From Xenorhabdus ehlersii (lineage in GTDB: Bacteria; Pseudomonadota; Gammaproteobacteria; Enterobacterales; Enterobacteriaceae), in assembly GCF_003610465.1 (NCBI RefSeq), contig NZ_RAQI01000001.1, forward strand, positions 248,001-312,000: a DNA stretch of 64,000 nt, written 5' to 3'. The notes beneath the pieces are model-generated. The model saw nothing but the letters and a program-made list of their open reading frames with translations, made no database searches and was not told where the DNA came from. A program made the position numbers and the translations under genes. Below are positions 38,858 to 49,264 of this stretch, piece after piece (position 1 is the first letter of the stretch; every line of letters starts with the position of its first letter).

Positions 38858-39400
38858 GTGCGTTGGCTCCCGCTTATCCTTATATGCCTTCTGGTTTACA
38901 TCGAGTCTGTCCTGTTTGTTCGGATTGCCTCTGAAGTTGGGGTCTTGTTGACTCTGTTATTGGTTATTCTTACGTCTTGTCTTGGTGTATCCCTTGTGCG
39001 TAATCAAGGCATCAAGAATTTTATCTCTATGCAGCAAAAACTTACAGTCGGTGAGAGTCCTGCGGAAGAGGCGGTAAAAAGTGTTTCTTTGGTCATGGCT
39101 GGATTTTTGCTGATATTGCCTGGTTTTTTCACCGATTTTCTCGGATTACTGTTGTTATTGTCTCCCGTACAGAAACTGCTGACAGCGAAGTTATTGCCTC
39201 ATATTAAGTTTTACCGCCCGAATACTTTTTATGGTTCCGGTAATAACGGTAATCATAATGGCGGTTATGGTCAGAGCGGGCAGACTTTTGAGGGCGAATA
39301 TGAGCGCAGGCAAGATGGCGCTTCCCGTATATCGGATGACCAAAAATCCGCAGAGCAAAAGCATTATGGTGAGTCTGGCAGTGAGTGCAATAAAAAATGA
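38858..39400 (+). CDS. fxsA: FxsA membrane protein
   Basis: 180-residue inner-membrane protein of the FxsA/UPF0716 family: MRWLPLILICLLVYIESVLF, then VLLTLLLVILTSCLGVSLVR and LVMAGFLLILPGFFTDFLGL, followed by a hydrophilic, Gly/Asn-rich tail (YGSGNNGNHNGGYGQSGQTF). In E. coli overproduction relieves F exclusion of phage T7; its normal job is unclear. Divergent from aspA and just upstream of groES, as in E. coli. Confidence 0.93.
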   Translation: MRWLPLILICLLVYIESVLFVRIASEVGVLLTLLLVILTSCLGVSLVRNQGIKNFISMQQKLTVGESPAEEAVKSVSLVMAGFLLILPGFFTDFLGLLLLLSPVQKLLTAKLLPHIKFYRPNTFYGSGNNGNHNGGYGQSGQTFEGEYERRQDGASRISDDQKSAEQKHYGESGSECNKK

Positions 39401-39464
39401 TTGCCGCTGTGTTGGCTGAGATTTCAGTGAGTAAGAAAAAAGTAAAATATTTTTGTTACTCACC

Positions 39465-39493
39465 CTTGAAGTCATGATCTCAAGCCCCAATTT
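39465..39493 (+). promoter_or_regulatory. Sigma-32 heat-shock promoter of groESL
   Basis: CTTGAA (39465) and CCCCAATTT (39485) with a 14-base spacer closely match the RpoH consensus CTTGAA-N13-15-CCCCATNT. It lies about 90 bases upstream of groES. Confidence 0.9.
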
Positions 39494-39585
39494 GTAGCTT
39501 CATGATACCGGTTCTTACTGGTTATGCTGGGTTCTGGTATCAATCCTCTTACCTGATATGGACTTTATTTATAGGAGATCTATCA

Positions 39586-39879
39586 ATGAAAATTCGTCCA
39601 TTACATGACCGCGTTATCATTAAGCGTACAGAAGTTGAATCAAAATCCGCTGGCGGTATTGTTTTGACGGGCTCTGCTGCGGGCAAATCTACCCGTGGAA
39701 AAGTTTTGGCAGTCGGCAATGGTCGCATCCTCGAAAATGGGGAAGTGAAGGCGCTGGACGTAAAAGTGGGTGATACCGTTATTTTTAATGAAGGTTACGG
39801 CGTTAAAACAGAAAAGATCGATAATGAAGAAGTATTGATCATGTCTGAAAGCGACATTCTGGCAATTGTTGAAGCGTAA
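39586..39879 (+). CDS. groES: GroES co-chaperonin
   Basis: 97 residues from [27 protein letters not shown] precedes the ATG. The frame is open to 39502 but has no support. The mobile loop is [16 protein letters not shown]. It caps the GroEL ring. It is first in the groESL operon, 59 bases before groEL, under the sigma-32 promoter. Confidence 0.98.
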   Translation: MKIRPLHDRVIIKRTEVESKSAGGIVLTGSAAGKSTRGKVLAVGNGRILENGEVKALDVKVGDTVIFNEGYGVKTEKIDNEEVLIMSESDILAIVEA

Positions 39880-39926
39880 TTGAGAATCTTATTTACGCTT
39901 AGATCTTCTTAATTGAACGAATTTAA

Positions 39927-41585
<1,659 letters not shown>

Positions 41586-41636
41586 TGCTGTTCATCCTGA
41601 TGATGGCATTGCCCATCCGTTAGGATAAGCCTTTAA

Positions 41637-41668
41637 AGGCGAGCAGGGAAAACTTGCTCGCCTTTTTA
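41637..41668 (+). terminator. Terminator after groEL
   Basis: AGGCGAGCA pairs with TGCTCGCCT, followed by TTTTTATT. It ends the groESL operon. Confidence 0.9.
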
Positions 41669-41695
41669 TTGTTCCTATAACTAATGAGGGAAGTT

Positions 41696-42037
41696 ATGCG
41701 AATTAAAATTTTGTTTGGTGCGTCAGTATTACTGTTGGCAGGGTGCACCACAACTCATCAATTAACCTCCGCTGGTGCTAATGTGCGTTTTGCGGATACC
41801 CAACCAGGAAGTGAATGCCAGCGGTTAGGTGAAGTGACTGGTACTCAAAGCAACTGGCTCAATGGCGTTAGTAATGAGAGCAGTTCTATGCGCAGTGCAG
41901 CCAATGACTTACGTAATAAAGCGGCTGAAATGGGCGGTAATGTTATTTATGGGATAAATAGTCCATCAGAGGGATTACTGGCAAGTTTTGTCCCCCTCGA
42001 TAGCAAAATGGCTGGCCAGGTCTATAAGTGCCCTTAG
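41696..42037 (+). CDS. yjeI: YjeI-like DUF4156 lipoprotein
   Basis: 113-residue lipoprotein with signal and lipobox MRIKILFGASVLLLAGCTTT. The rest is a small DUF4156 domain (VRFADTQPGSECQRLGEVTG, NDLRNKAAEMGGNVIYGINS) like E. coli YjeI, which also follows groEL. ATG 41696 has GAGGGAAG upstream. Function unknown. Confidence 0.9.
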   Translation: MRIKILFGASVLLLAGCTTTHQLTSAGANVRFADTQPGSECQRLGEVTGTQSNWLNGVSNESSSMRSAANDLRNKAAEMGGNVIYGINSPSEGLLASFVPLDSKMAGQVYKCP

Positions 42038-42206
42038 ATATTAATAGATGGGGCTAGTGAGAAAGTGGTTTGGGCAATGCCCAGAAAGAATGTTTCGAAA
42101 CAGCAAGATTTGCGTATACATTCAGTTTCTGTGCGCTGCCCATTTAGAAGAACTCAATAATGATGGAATTAACCTAATCAGTTATCGATTGGCATAGGAA
42201 CTATCA

Positions 42207-43235
42207 CTAGTTTTGTGCTAGCCCTAAATCCAGCGGGGTTTTGCTTGGTTCTCCACCAATTTCCCTGGTCAGACTCGGAACCAGATAACCGGATACTTTA
42301 GTCAATAATTCTCGCATGATAGTTTTTGCCTCGTCATCGTCCACGAGAAAATGTGCGGCACCTTGAACTTTATCCAGCACGTGAATGTAGTAAGGTAATA
42401 TGCCTGCGTCAAAGAGTGCATTACTTAAATCAGCCAAAGTATCTGCATTATTATTGACATCACGTAACATCACACTTTGATTCAGCAGTGTCACTCCAGC
42501 TTGTTTTAGTCGCATCATACTTGTGCGGAACGCATCATCAATTTCATTTGCATGGTTGATATGGGTCACCATGATCACCTGCAAACGAGTTTGTTCTAAA
42601 CGATTACACAGTGAAAGCGTGATTCGATCAGGGATCACAACCGGCAAACGCGTATGGATACGTAATCGCTTAATGTGTGGAATTGACTCAAGGCGGCTGA
42701 TTAACCAATCCAGTTCATGATCCTTAGCCATTAGCGGATCACCACCAGAGAAGATAATCTCGTCAAGTTCAGGGTGTTGTTCAATATAATCCAGAGCAAG
42801 CAGCCAATTGTTTTTATTGCCTTTATTGTCTCCGTAAGGGAAATGACGACGAAAACAATAGCGACAATTAACCGCGCAGCCCCCTTTGACCAATAGCAAG
42901 GCTCGATTGTGATATTTATGCAATAGACCTGGAACAACACTGCGTTGTTCATCCAACGGATCGGTGGAGAAACCAGGGGATATTGTAAACTCTTCCCGTA
43001 AGGTCAGGACTTGTAATAGAAGAGGATCACGGGGATCGCCCTTTTTCATCCGTGTTACAAATGCTCTTGGCACACGCAGAGGAAATAAGCGCTTTGCTTC
43101 ATTGCCTTCTTGCAGCTTCGTGTGTGTATTTAAGGATAATAGTTGCAACAACTCATTGGGATCAGTAATAACATCCGCGAGTTGTTGTAGCCAGACTTCT
43201 CTGACGGGGTGAATATGGTTTATAATGTGTGCCAT
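42207..43235 (-). CDS. epmB: EpmB, EF-P lysine 2,3-aminomutase
   Basis: 342-residue radical SAM/PLP enzyme that converts L-lysine to (R)-beta-lysine for EF-P modification by EpmA. The cluster-binding CxxxCxxC is in KGGCAVNCRYCFRRHFPYG, followed by EIIFSGGDPLMAKDHEL. Divergent from efp with only 40 bases between starts, the usual arrangement, so the two share a regulatory region. Confidence 0.97.
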   Translation of the reverse strand: MAHIINHIHPVREVWLQQLADVITDPNELLQLLSLNTHTKLQEGNEAKRLFPLRVPRAFVTRMKKGDPRDPLLLQVLTLREEFTISPGFSTDPLDEQRSVVPGLLHKYHNRALLLVKGGCAVNCRYCFRRHFPYGDNKGNKNNWLLALDYIEQHPELDEIIFSGGDPLMAKDHELDWLISRLESIPHIKRLRIHTRLPVVIPDRITLSLCNRLEQTRLQVIMVTHINHANEIDDAFRTSMMRLKQAGVTLLNQSVMLRDVNNNADTLADLSNALFDAGILPYYIHVLDKVQGAAHFLVDDDEAKTIMRELLTKVSGYLVPSLTREIGGEPSKTPLDLGLAQN

Positions 43236-43275
43236 TTTTTGGCTAAGCCATTTTGTTAAAAATTAGAGGATCTCC

Positions 43276-43842
43276 ATGGCTACTTATAGTACCAATGAAT
43301 TCCGTTCAGGTCTTAAAATCATGTTAGATGGCGAGCCGTGCGCTATTCTTGACAGTGAATTTGTTAAACCAGGTAAAGGACAGGCATTCGCCCGTGTTCG
43401 TATTCGTAAACTGATCTCTGGTAAACTGCTAGAAAAAACTTTTAAATCAACAGATTCTGTTGAAAGTGCAGATGTCATGGATGTCAACCTGACTTATTTG
43501 TACAACGACGGTGAATTCTGGCATTTCATGAACAACGAAACTTTCGAGCAGTTGGCTGCGGATGAGAAAGCCGTTGGTGACAATGCAAAATGGCTGATCG
43601 ATCAGGCAGAATGTATTCTGACTCTGTGGGATGGCCGTCCTATCGCTGTAACTCCACCAAACTTTGTTGAACTGGAAATCGTTGATACTGATCCAGGTCT
43701 GAAAGGTGATACTGCGGGTACTGGCGGTAAACCTGCAACCTTGAGCACCGGTGCTGTCGTTAAAGTCCCTCTGTTTGTACAGATTGGCGAAGTGATCAAA
43801 GTTGACACTCGTTCTGGCGAATACGTTTCTCGCGTGAAATAA
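43276..43842 (+). CDS. efp: Elongation factor P
   Basis: 188 residues with three beta-barrel domains. It relieves ribosome stalling at polyproline. The modified lysine lies in the loop [15 protein letters not shown]. End block [18 protein letters not shown] is the family signature. RBS AGAGGA. Divergent from epmB, whose product makes its beta-lysine. Confidence 0.98.
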   Translation: MATYSTNEFRSGLKIMLDGEPCAILDSEFVKPGKGQAFARVRIRKLISGKLLEKTFKSTDSVESADVMDVNLTYLYNDGEFWHFMNNETFEQLAADEKAVGDNAKWLIDQAECILTLWDGRPIAVTPPNFVELEIVDTDPGLKGDTAGTGGKPATLSTGAVVKVPLFVQIGEVIKVDTRSGEYVSRVK

Positions 43843-43868
43843 TCGCGTTTGCTATTCTAAAAAAACCG

Positions 43869-43900
43869 CAGCCTCTTCGTCCAGAGGCTGTGTTTTTTTT
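43869..43900 (+). terminator. Terminator after efp
   Basis: CAGCCTCT pairs with AGAGGCTG and is followed by GTTTTTTTTG-type T run. Confidence 0.9.
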
Positions 43901-43924
43901 GTTATAACTCCTTGGTTATTATCA

Positions 43925-43954
43925 TTGCAAGCTATCAGATCGGATAGCTATAAT
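43925..43954 (+). promoter_or_regulatory. Probable sugE promoter
   Basis: TTGCAA (43925) and TATAAT (43949) with an 18-base spacer, just upstream of the riboswitch. Confidence 0.6.
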
Positions 43955-43975
43955 CCAATTTCATTTCTTATCGTT

Positions 43976-44020
43976 ATCCTGGACGACCTGGATCAACGTC
44001 ATTTCATCGGGGACGGCCCC
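43976..44020 (+). promoter_or_regulatory. Guanidine-II (mini-ykkC) riboswitch
   Basis: Two short hairpins, each with an ACGR loop: ATCCTGG-ACGA-CCTGGAT at 43976-43993 (one internal T-T mismatch) and GGGG-ACGG-CCCC at 44009-44020. This is the diagnostic layout of the guanidine-II riboswitch, which in enterobacteria precedes sugE/gdx. Ligand binding is expected to free the ribosome binding site (AAAGGG near 44035) and turn the exporter on. Confidence 0.9.
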
Positions 44021-44045
44021 ACTTGTCTCATATAAAGGGCAAAAT

Positions 44046-44360
44046 ATGTCTTGGTTGATCCTTCTTATTGCTGGTTTATTAGAAGTAGTGTGGGCGGTAG
44101 GCCTAAAATATACCCACGGTTTTTCACGCTTGGTGCCGAGTTTAATTACGATCAGCGCGATGGTGGTCAGTATGGGGTTACTGGCCTATGCCATGAAAAA
44201 TCTACCGGCAGGAACTGCCTATGCAGTGTGGACAGGTATTGGCGCGGTAGGTACGGCGATTTTCGGCATCATGGTGCTAGGGGAATCTGCAAATTTCACT
44301 CGGATATTGAGCCTTGGCCTGATTGTGATTGGCATTATTGGCTTAAAGTTGGCGAGCTGA
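44046..44360 (+). CDS. sugE: SugE/Gdx, SMR-family guanidinium exporter
   Basis: 104 residues, four transmembrane helices, dual-topology SMR transporter. [20 protein letters not shown] carries the essential Glu, then [13 protein letters not shown] and [20 protein letters not shown]. SugE-type SMRs (Gdx) export guanidinium in exchange for protons. The guanidine-II riboswitch directly upstream supports that substrate. Confidence 0.96.
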   Translation: MSWLILLIAGLLEVVWAVGLKYTHGFSRLVPSLITISAMVVSMGLLAYAMKNLPAGTAYAVWTGIGAVGTAIFGIMVLGESANFTRILSLGLIVIGIIGLKLAS

Positions 44361-44399
44361 TTACTTATAAATAAACCCAGCGTAGTGCTGGGCTTATGA

Positions 44400-44612
44400 T
44401 TATTTCTTTTCATAACGCGAAGGCCATATTTCTTCTGGCGTGCGTCCCAGCGCTGTTGCAATAAGACGCTCGCCTTTTGGCCAGTGTCGTTGCAATGCAT
44501 TGGCAAGAGTTGATGACGCCAGTCCTGCTGCTCGCGATACTTCTGACAGTGTTGTCCCGCGTTTTTTCAATTCAGCGATGATGTCAGCAGAATGCCAGTC
44601 TTTTTTTTCCAT
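44400..44612 (-). CDS. SfsB/Nlp-like Ner-type regulator
   Basis: 70-residue DNA-binding protein: DWHSADIIAELKKRGTTLSE, VSRAAGLASSTLANALQRHW, GERLIATALGRTPEEIWPSR. Close to E. coli Nlp (SfsB) and phage Ner. It is convergent with sugE. It is shorter than, but clearly paralogous to, the island copy at 17310-17582. Confidence 0.9.
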   Translation of the reverse strand: MEKKDWHSADIIAELKKRGTTLSEVSRAAGLASSTLANALQRHWPKGERLIATALGRTPEEIWPSRYEKK

Positions 44613-44761
44613 CCTTAAGCTCTCCAGTTATCAATCATCTTTTCAATTAAAAAGTGAGTGAGTATTCAGTAGACTATAAGTCACACATCATAGCATAACT
44701 CTAGCTGAAACGTGACTCATAGTCCGTGGTCGGATAAGTAACATGAATCGATACTTATCGG

Positions 44762-45001
44762 ATGAAAAAATCGAACAACATCAGATCCCTTTTTGGTCAA
44801 AGAATTAGGTATCTCAGGAGAGAGGCTGGGATGTCACAGGAGGCTTTTGCCGATAAGTGTGGACTGGATCGCACTTATGTCAGTGGTATTGAACGTGGTG
44901 TCAGGAACCCTACCTTGGAAATTATTAATGTGATAGCAAATGGATTACAGATTGAACTCAGTGAATTGTTCGATTTTGGGACAATACACCCTCCCCATTA
45001 A
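44762..45001 (+). CDS. XRE-family regulator resembling restriction-modification controller proteins
   Basis: 79-residue helix-turn-helix protein: FGQRIRYLRREAGMSQEAFA, then CGLDRTYVSGIERGVRNPTL, then IANGLQIELSELF. Size and sequence resemble C (controller) proteins of type II restriction-modification systems, yet no methylase or nuclease gene is adjacent. It may be an orphan left from a lost system or an independent regulator. Confidence 0.85.
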   Translation: MKKSNNIRSLFGQRIRYLRREAGMSQEAFADKCGLDRTYVSGIERGVRNPTLEIINVIANGLQIELSELFDFGTIHPPH

Positions 45002-45080
45002 AACCAATGATCAAGATAAAATACAGATCGTTAGAAATATAAATTTCAGCAACTAATCCCCTATATTTTCATCTTCTTTA

Positions 45081-45124
45081 CTTTCAATTGCAAAGTTGCA
45101 GCCAATAAAGCTGCGACTTGAAAG
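45081..45124. repeat. Palindromic intergenic repeat
   Basis: CTTTCAA and TTGAAAG form an outer stem and GTTGCAGC with GCTGCGAC an inner stem around CAATAAA. The sequence resembles a dispersed repeat I associate with Photorhabdus/Xenorhabdus intergenic regions. A second small hairpin (GTTTGG...CCAAAC) follows near 45150. Confidence 0.5.
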
Positions 45125-45274
45125 AATCGTGTTTCCTTGTCGTTTGGCCTTAGTACCAAACTGAGAGATATATTCTATTTTTGAATATGATATTTATTTT
45201 TGTCATATTATAAGCAATGCTTGCTGAAACTTGGTAAGAAAATGATCTTTGATTAGATATCAGCTGGGAACAAA

Positions 45275-46066
45275 ATGATGTTAGTGATCCCTGAACTTGC
45301 GATTGGGGCGATTGTTGGTTTGATTATCAGTACTACCGGTGTTGGTGGTGGAGTGATAGTTTTGCCGATCCTGACCTATTTTTTTGGATTAGATGCACTA
45401 GCTTCTGTCGCGACGGCTAATTTTCTTTCAATGTTGATGAAAATATCATCTTCTTATATACACTTTCGCATGGGAAATATTCCCTTACGCCAATCTTTGA
45501 TTATTCTGCTGATTATGATACCCGGTACGGTATTCGCCAGTTATGGCGTCACAATGCTGAGTCATTTAAGCCATAATCGAGTACAATTTGAATGGGGAAT
45601 TAATTTACTGGTTTTATTGGCTATCTTGTTTTCCCTTTATCTTTTTTACTGCCGAATACGTCAGCCACAGTTACACATGAACCAAACGCAACCACAATTA
45701 CAATCTGAGTTGATTAAGCCTTTTTTGCTGCCTGGTACGGGGGCTGGGTTGGTGCTTGGGGCGACAGGAGTTGGTGGTGGCATAGTGGTATTGCCACTAT
45801 TATTACGCTATGGGCAAATGAGTATTAAACAAGCGGTTGGTGTTTCCCTTTTTATCACGATGATGTTATCCGGCTCATCTGCTTTTGCTTATGCCTATGG
45901 AGGGCATACGGATTGGAAACTGGCGTTGGTACTGTTTATTGGTTCTTTGCTGGCTATCCCTTTTGCCAGGTATTTGATAAAGCATTTGTCTGACAAAGCA
46001 CTACAATATGCCACATTATTCCTGATCTTATGTAGTGCTGTGTTGATGGGTATCCGGTTAGTTTGA
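45275..46066 (+). CDS. TSUP (TauE/SafE) family membrane transporter
   Basis: 263-residue membrane protein with about eight helices and the twin repeats of the family: GLIISTTGVGGGVIVLPILT near the N-terminus and GLVLGATGVGGGIVVLPLLL in the middle. TSUP proteins move sulfonates, sulfite or related organic anions; the substrate cannot be told from sequence. The convergent neighbour is a nucleoside hydrolase; they share a bidirectional terminator. Confidence 0.9.
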   Translation: MMLVIPELAIGAIVGLIISTTGVGGGVIVLPILTYFFGLDALASVATANFLSMLMKISSSYIHFRMGNIPLRQSLIILLIMIPGTVFASYGVTMLSHLSHNRVQFEWGINLLVLLAILFSLYLFYCRIRQPQLHMNQTQPQLQSELIKPFLLPGTGAGLVLGATGVGGGIVVLPLLLRYGQMSIKQAVGVSLFITMMLSGSSAFAYAYGGHTDWKLALVLFIGSLLAIPFARYLIKHLSDKALQYATLFLILCSAVLMGIRLV

Positions 46067-46072
46067 TAGAAA

Positions 46073-46117
46073 TTCTTTGACTATTGAGGCAGAGAGATAA
46101 CCTCAATAGTCAAAGAA
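46073..46117. terminator. Bidirectional terminator
   Basis: TTCTTTGACTATTGAGG and its exact complement form a 17-bp stem with an 11-base loop, placed between two convergent genes with A- and T-rich flanks on both sides. Confidence 0.75.
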
Positions 46118-46130
46118 TAAATTAATAATA

Positions 46131-47081
46131 TCAGTAAGTTGTTTCACCAATGTTTTTCAGAGCATCAATCACTAATTGCCAGAATTTGGCATGATCCAAT
46201 TTGACAGCAACTTGCGTATGGCAATCTTCAGGTGGTGGAAAACGGAAATCTGCAACTGTCATTCCTGTTGTTAAAGTTCCCATCAGTTCAATATTAACGG
46301 GGACTTTTTGGGTCGTCATAACATCAGGATTGATCACATAGGCTACAGCACAGGGATCATGCACAGGAGGATAGCCAAATCCTTGATGTTCACGATACCT
46401 GTCACCATAAAATTTCAGTGCATCCAAAACGAACTGGGCGGAACGTGTTTTAATCTGGGCAATTGCTTCGATAATTTCAGGTGTTGCTTGCGCTTGGTGA
46501 GTGAGATCTAAACCAACCATCGTCAGCGGCCATTTTTCATTAAAAACAATGTGAGCGGCTTCTGGATCGATCACGATATTGAATTCTGCAACTGCACTTC
46601 TGTTTCCTTTATGATAACCACCTCCCATTAATACAACTTCTTTTACACGCTCAACAATTTGCGGTGCTTTGCGTGCAGCCATAGCGATATTCGTCAAACC
46701 CGCAGTTGGCACCAAAGTCACACTTTTGGGCGGATTTTCCATAATCACATCAATAATGAGATCAACTGCGTGGCGCGCATCTAGTTTCATGTTAGGTTCA
46801 GGAAGAATAGGGCCATCCAGACCCGTTTCCCCATGAATGTCTGGAGCTGTATTGATCTCCCGAACAAGTGGACGGTGGCAACCTGCTGCGAAAGGAACGT
46901 TATGAATATTAGCGATGCGTGCAACGCAAAGAGCATTGCGGGTGACTTTATTCAGGGTTTGATTACCAACAACTGTCGTTACAGCCAATAATTCAATATT
47001 GGGGTTCCCGTGGGCAAGCAGGAGAGCAATGGCATCATCATGCCCGGGATCGCAGTCAAGGATAATTTTCTTGGGTAGCAT
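46131..47081 (-). CDS. Ribonucleoside hydrolase (RihA/RihB-like)
   Basis: 316-residue inosine-uridine-preferring nucleoside hydrolase from MLPKKIILDCDPGHDDAIAL (ATG 47081, AGGAA upstream; the open frame begins at 47120). DCDPGHDDA is the calcium-binding N-glycosidase motif; VVLMGGGYHKGNRSAVAEFN and HDPCAVAYV complete the site. It splits ribonucleosides to base plus ribose in salvage. It stands alone. Confidence 0.93.
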   Translation of the reverse strand: MLPKKIILDCDPGHDDAIALLLAHGNPNIELLAVTTVVGNQTLNKVTRNALCVARIANIHNVPFAAGCHRPLVREINTAPDIHGETGLDGPILPEPNMKLDARHAVDLIIDVIMENPPKSVTLVPTAGLTNIAMAARKAPQIVERVKEVVLMGGGYHKGNRSAVAEFNIVIDPEAAHIVFNEKWPLTMVGLDLTHQAQATPEIIEAIAQIKTRSAQFVLDALKFYGDRYREHQGFGYPPVHDPCAVAYVINPDVMTTQKVPVNIELMGTLTTGMTVADFRFPPPEDCHTQVAVKLDHAKFWQLVIDALKNIGETTY

Positions 47082-47522
47082 ACTTATTCCTTTCCAGTAA
47101 TTATGAACTTCATTTCTCAAGTTGCTGTTTTGTCGGCTACAACTCGAAACCTATTAAGTACATATGTAAATATTTATGTTCAGGATAATTTACTAACAGA
47201 AAAAATTCCTTCCAACTCCATCACAAAATGAAAATGTAAAAATTACAATTTGTTAATAAACATTTTAATAATTGTGATTTGATTAACATGAAAACAACAA
47301 ATGGTTTGAGCATTTCAAGTACATATGATTCATATATATATCAGACATGAAATGCATGGATGTCTGTTTTTATTAATTTATTAACTTATTAATATTTTGT
47401 TCTTTATTGTTTTGTTAATACACATGAACAACTAATGTTCAAAAAATGTGATAAGCACCCCTGATAAAAGGAGTAGCAAGGCAACACCATCAGGGGATAA
47501 GCAGATGCTCATGGGGTATAAC
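47082..47522. other. Divergent AT-rich regulatory region
   Basis: 441 bases between the divergent nucleoside hydrolase and oxidase genes. Contains degenerate CRP-like pieces (TGTGATTTGATTAACA near 47273). No gene seen. Confidence 0.4.
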
Positions 47523-48824
47523 ATGAATAATAAACTTGATTCATTAACATATTATACGACGACGAAAAAATATGATCTTCGTTTTCCAATGCTGACAGAA
47601 GATTTGGATGTTGATGTAGTTATCATTGGCGGAGGCTTTTCCGGTATCAATACGGCATTAGAGCTGGCAGAAAAAGGCATCACCAATATTGCTATTTTGG
47701 AAGGCCGAACGTTGGGATATGGCGGTACAGGCCGTAATGGTGGACAGGTGATGACGGGTATTGGTCATGATTTGGATAAGATCAAACGCCATGTGGGTAA
47801 AAAAGGCCTGGAAACTATATTTAAAATCAGCAACTTGGGGGCGGGAATTATTCGTGATCGAATTGCCAAATATGATATTCAGGCTGACTTTTGCCAAGGT
47901 TATGCCTATCTTGGCTGGAATTCGCGACATGATAAAACCCTGCATAGTTGGTTACAGGAATTTCGTTCGGCTTCCCCTGATGAAGAAATTGAGCTTTATA
48001 CTGGTGCAGATGTTAAAAAAGTCATTGGCTCAGACCGTTATACCAGTGCATTAAAACATATGGGGGGCGGGCATGTGCACTCACTCAACTTGCTGCTAGG
48101 AGAAGCCAAAGCTGTCACTGAATATGGCGTCAAAATCTTCGAAAACAGTCAGGTTGTGAGCGTAGAGTATGGTCCCAGGGTTATAGTACGTACAGTAACG
48201 GGATCAGTTCGTGCCAGTAAGATGCTGTGGGCATGTAATGCCTTTTTGGATGGGCTCGAACCGACTATTTATAGAAAGACGATCAATACTTATGCTTTTC
48301 AATTGATGACAGAAGAATTGTCGGACGATTTGATTGAAAAGATCAGCCCAATTCGTGGGGCATACAGTGATATTAGTCCGGTCATTGATTACTACCGTGT
48401 TACCAAAGAAAATCGCCTGTTATATGGCAGCGCGACACACTTTCTTGAATATATACCTTCCGATTTAAAAGCATGGAACCGCAATCTCATGCTCAAGACT
48501 TTCCCTTACTTGAAAGATGTGGAGATAGAACTGGCATGGGGCGGGCCATTATGTTGCAGCGCTAACCTGTTTCCGCAAATGGGTTCTCTGCCTAATCATA
48601 AAAATGTGTTCTATGTTCAAGGCTATTCGGGTTTTGGTGTAACGCCGAGCCACATCATCTGCAAAATTCTGGCTGAGGGAATGAGCGAAGGCTCAGAGCG
48701 TTATTCGCTACTCAGTTCGATTCCACACCTTGATATTATCGGGAAAGACAAACTGAGAAATGTATTGCTCTCTGTCGGTAAGACCTGGCACCAGGCTTCA
48801 GGTTACTGGAAAGGGCGTCGTTAG
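47523..48824 (+). CDS. FAD-dependent amine oxidoreductase (PuuB/OrdL-like)
   Basis: 433-residue DAO-family flavoprotein. ATG 47523 follows GGGG; the frame is open to 47448 without support. The FAD motif is VVIIGGGFSGINTALELAEKG; GRTLGYGGTGRNGGQVMTGI is characteristic of gamma-glutamylputrescine oxidase PuuB and relatives, and the end has VQGYSGFGVTPSHIICKILA. It heads a three-gene operon with a cupin and an aldehyde dehydrogenase, implying oxidation of an amine such as gamma-glutamylputrescine to an aldehyde. puuA and puuD are not nearby. Confidence 0.88.
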   Translation: MNNKLDSLTYYTTTKKYDLRFPMLTEDLDVDVVIIGGGFSGINTALELAEKGITNIAILEGRTLGYGGTGRNGGQVMTGIGHDLDKIKRHVGKKGLETIFKISNLGAGIIRDRIAKYDIQADFCQGYAYLGWNSRHDKTLHSWLQEFRSASPDEEIELYTGADVKKVIGSDRYTSALKHMGGGHVHSLNLLLGEAKAVTEYGVKIFENSQVVSVEYGPRVIVRTVTGSVRASKMLWACNAFLDGLEPTIYRKTINTYAFQLMTEELSDDLIEKISPIRGAYSDISPVIDYYRVTKENRLLYGSATHFLEYIPSDLKAWNRNLMLKTFPYLKDVEIELAWGGPLCCSANLFPQMGSLPNHKNVFYVQGYSGFGVTPSHIICKILAEGMSEGSERYSLLSSIPHLDIIGKDKLRNVLLSVGKTWHQASGYWKGRR

Positions 48825-48871
48825 TTTTTCTTTTTACATTTTTGGAACGGTCACAGTTAAAGGTAAAAGTC

Positions 48872-49252
48872 ATGATAAAGCCATTATTGTTAGATAAAGC
48901 TCTTCCTGAATTAATGCCAATTGGCAGTGTCACTCATCTTGGTTCTGTTGTGGTGGAAGGTGATCCGCAGGCAAGTGTAGCCATGATCTACGGGGAACCA
49001 TCGGATAATCTGACATGTGGTATTTTTGCCTGTACCAAGGGCAAATTTAAAATGACCTATCCCTTTGATGAGATGGCAACGGTGCATGAGGGTTCAGTGA
49101 AATTGACCGATGTCAAAACAGGGGTGATGGTTGAATATCATAAAGGTGATTCGTGGTTTGCGGCAAAAGGAAGTGAAATATTGTGGGAAATCACCAGCGA
49201 GCGTTTTGTCAAACATTATATGGCTTGTATAAATGGGGAATTGTCTGACTAG
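48872..49252 (+). CDS. Cupin-domain protein (DUF861-like)
   Basis: 126-residue single-domain cupin starting at MIKPLLLDKALPELMPIGSV (ATG 48872). The beta-barrel is visible as FACTKGKFKMTYPFDEMATV, HEGSVKLTDVKTGVMVEYHK, GDSWFAAKGSEILWEI. Proteins of this kind are commonly encoded between amine oxidase and aldehyde dehydrogenase genes; a catalytic or sensing role is unproven. 47 bases after the oxidase, 12 before the dehydrogenase. Confidence 0.85.
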   Translation: MIKPLLLDKALPELMPIGSVTHLGSVVVEGDPQASVAMIYGEPSDNLTCGIFACTKGKFKMTYPFDEMATVHEGSVKLTDVKTGVMVEYHKGDSWFAAKGSEILWEITSERFVKHYMACINGELSD

Positions 49253-49264
49253 ACAGGGGAAAAG

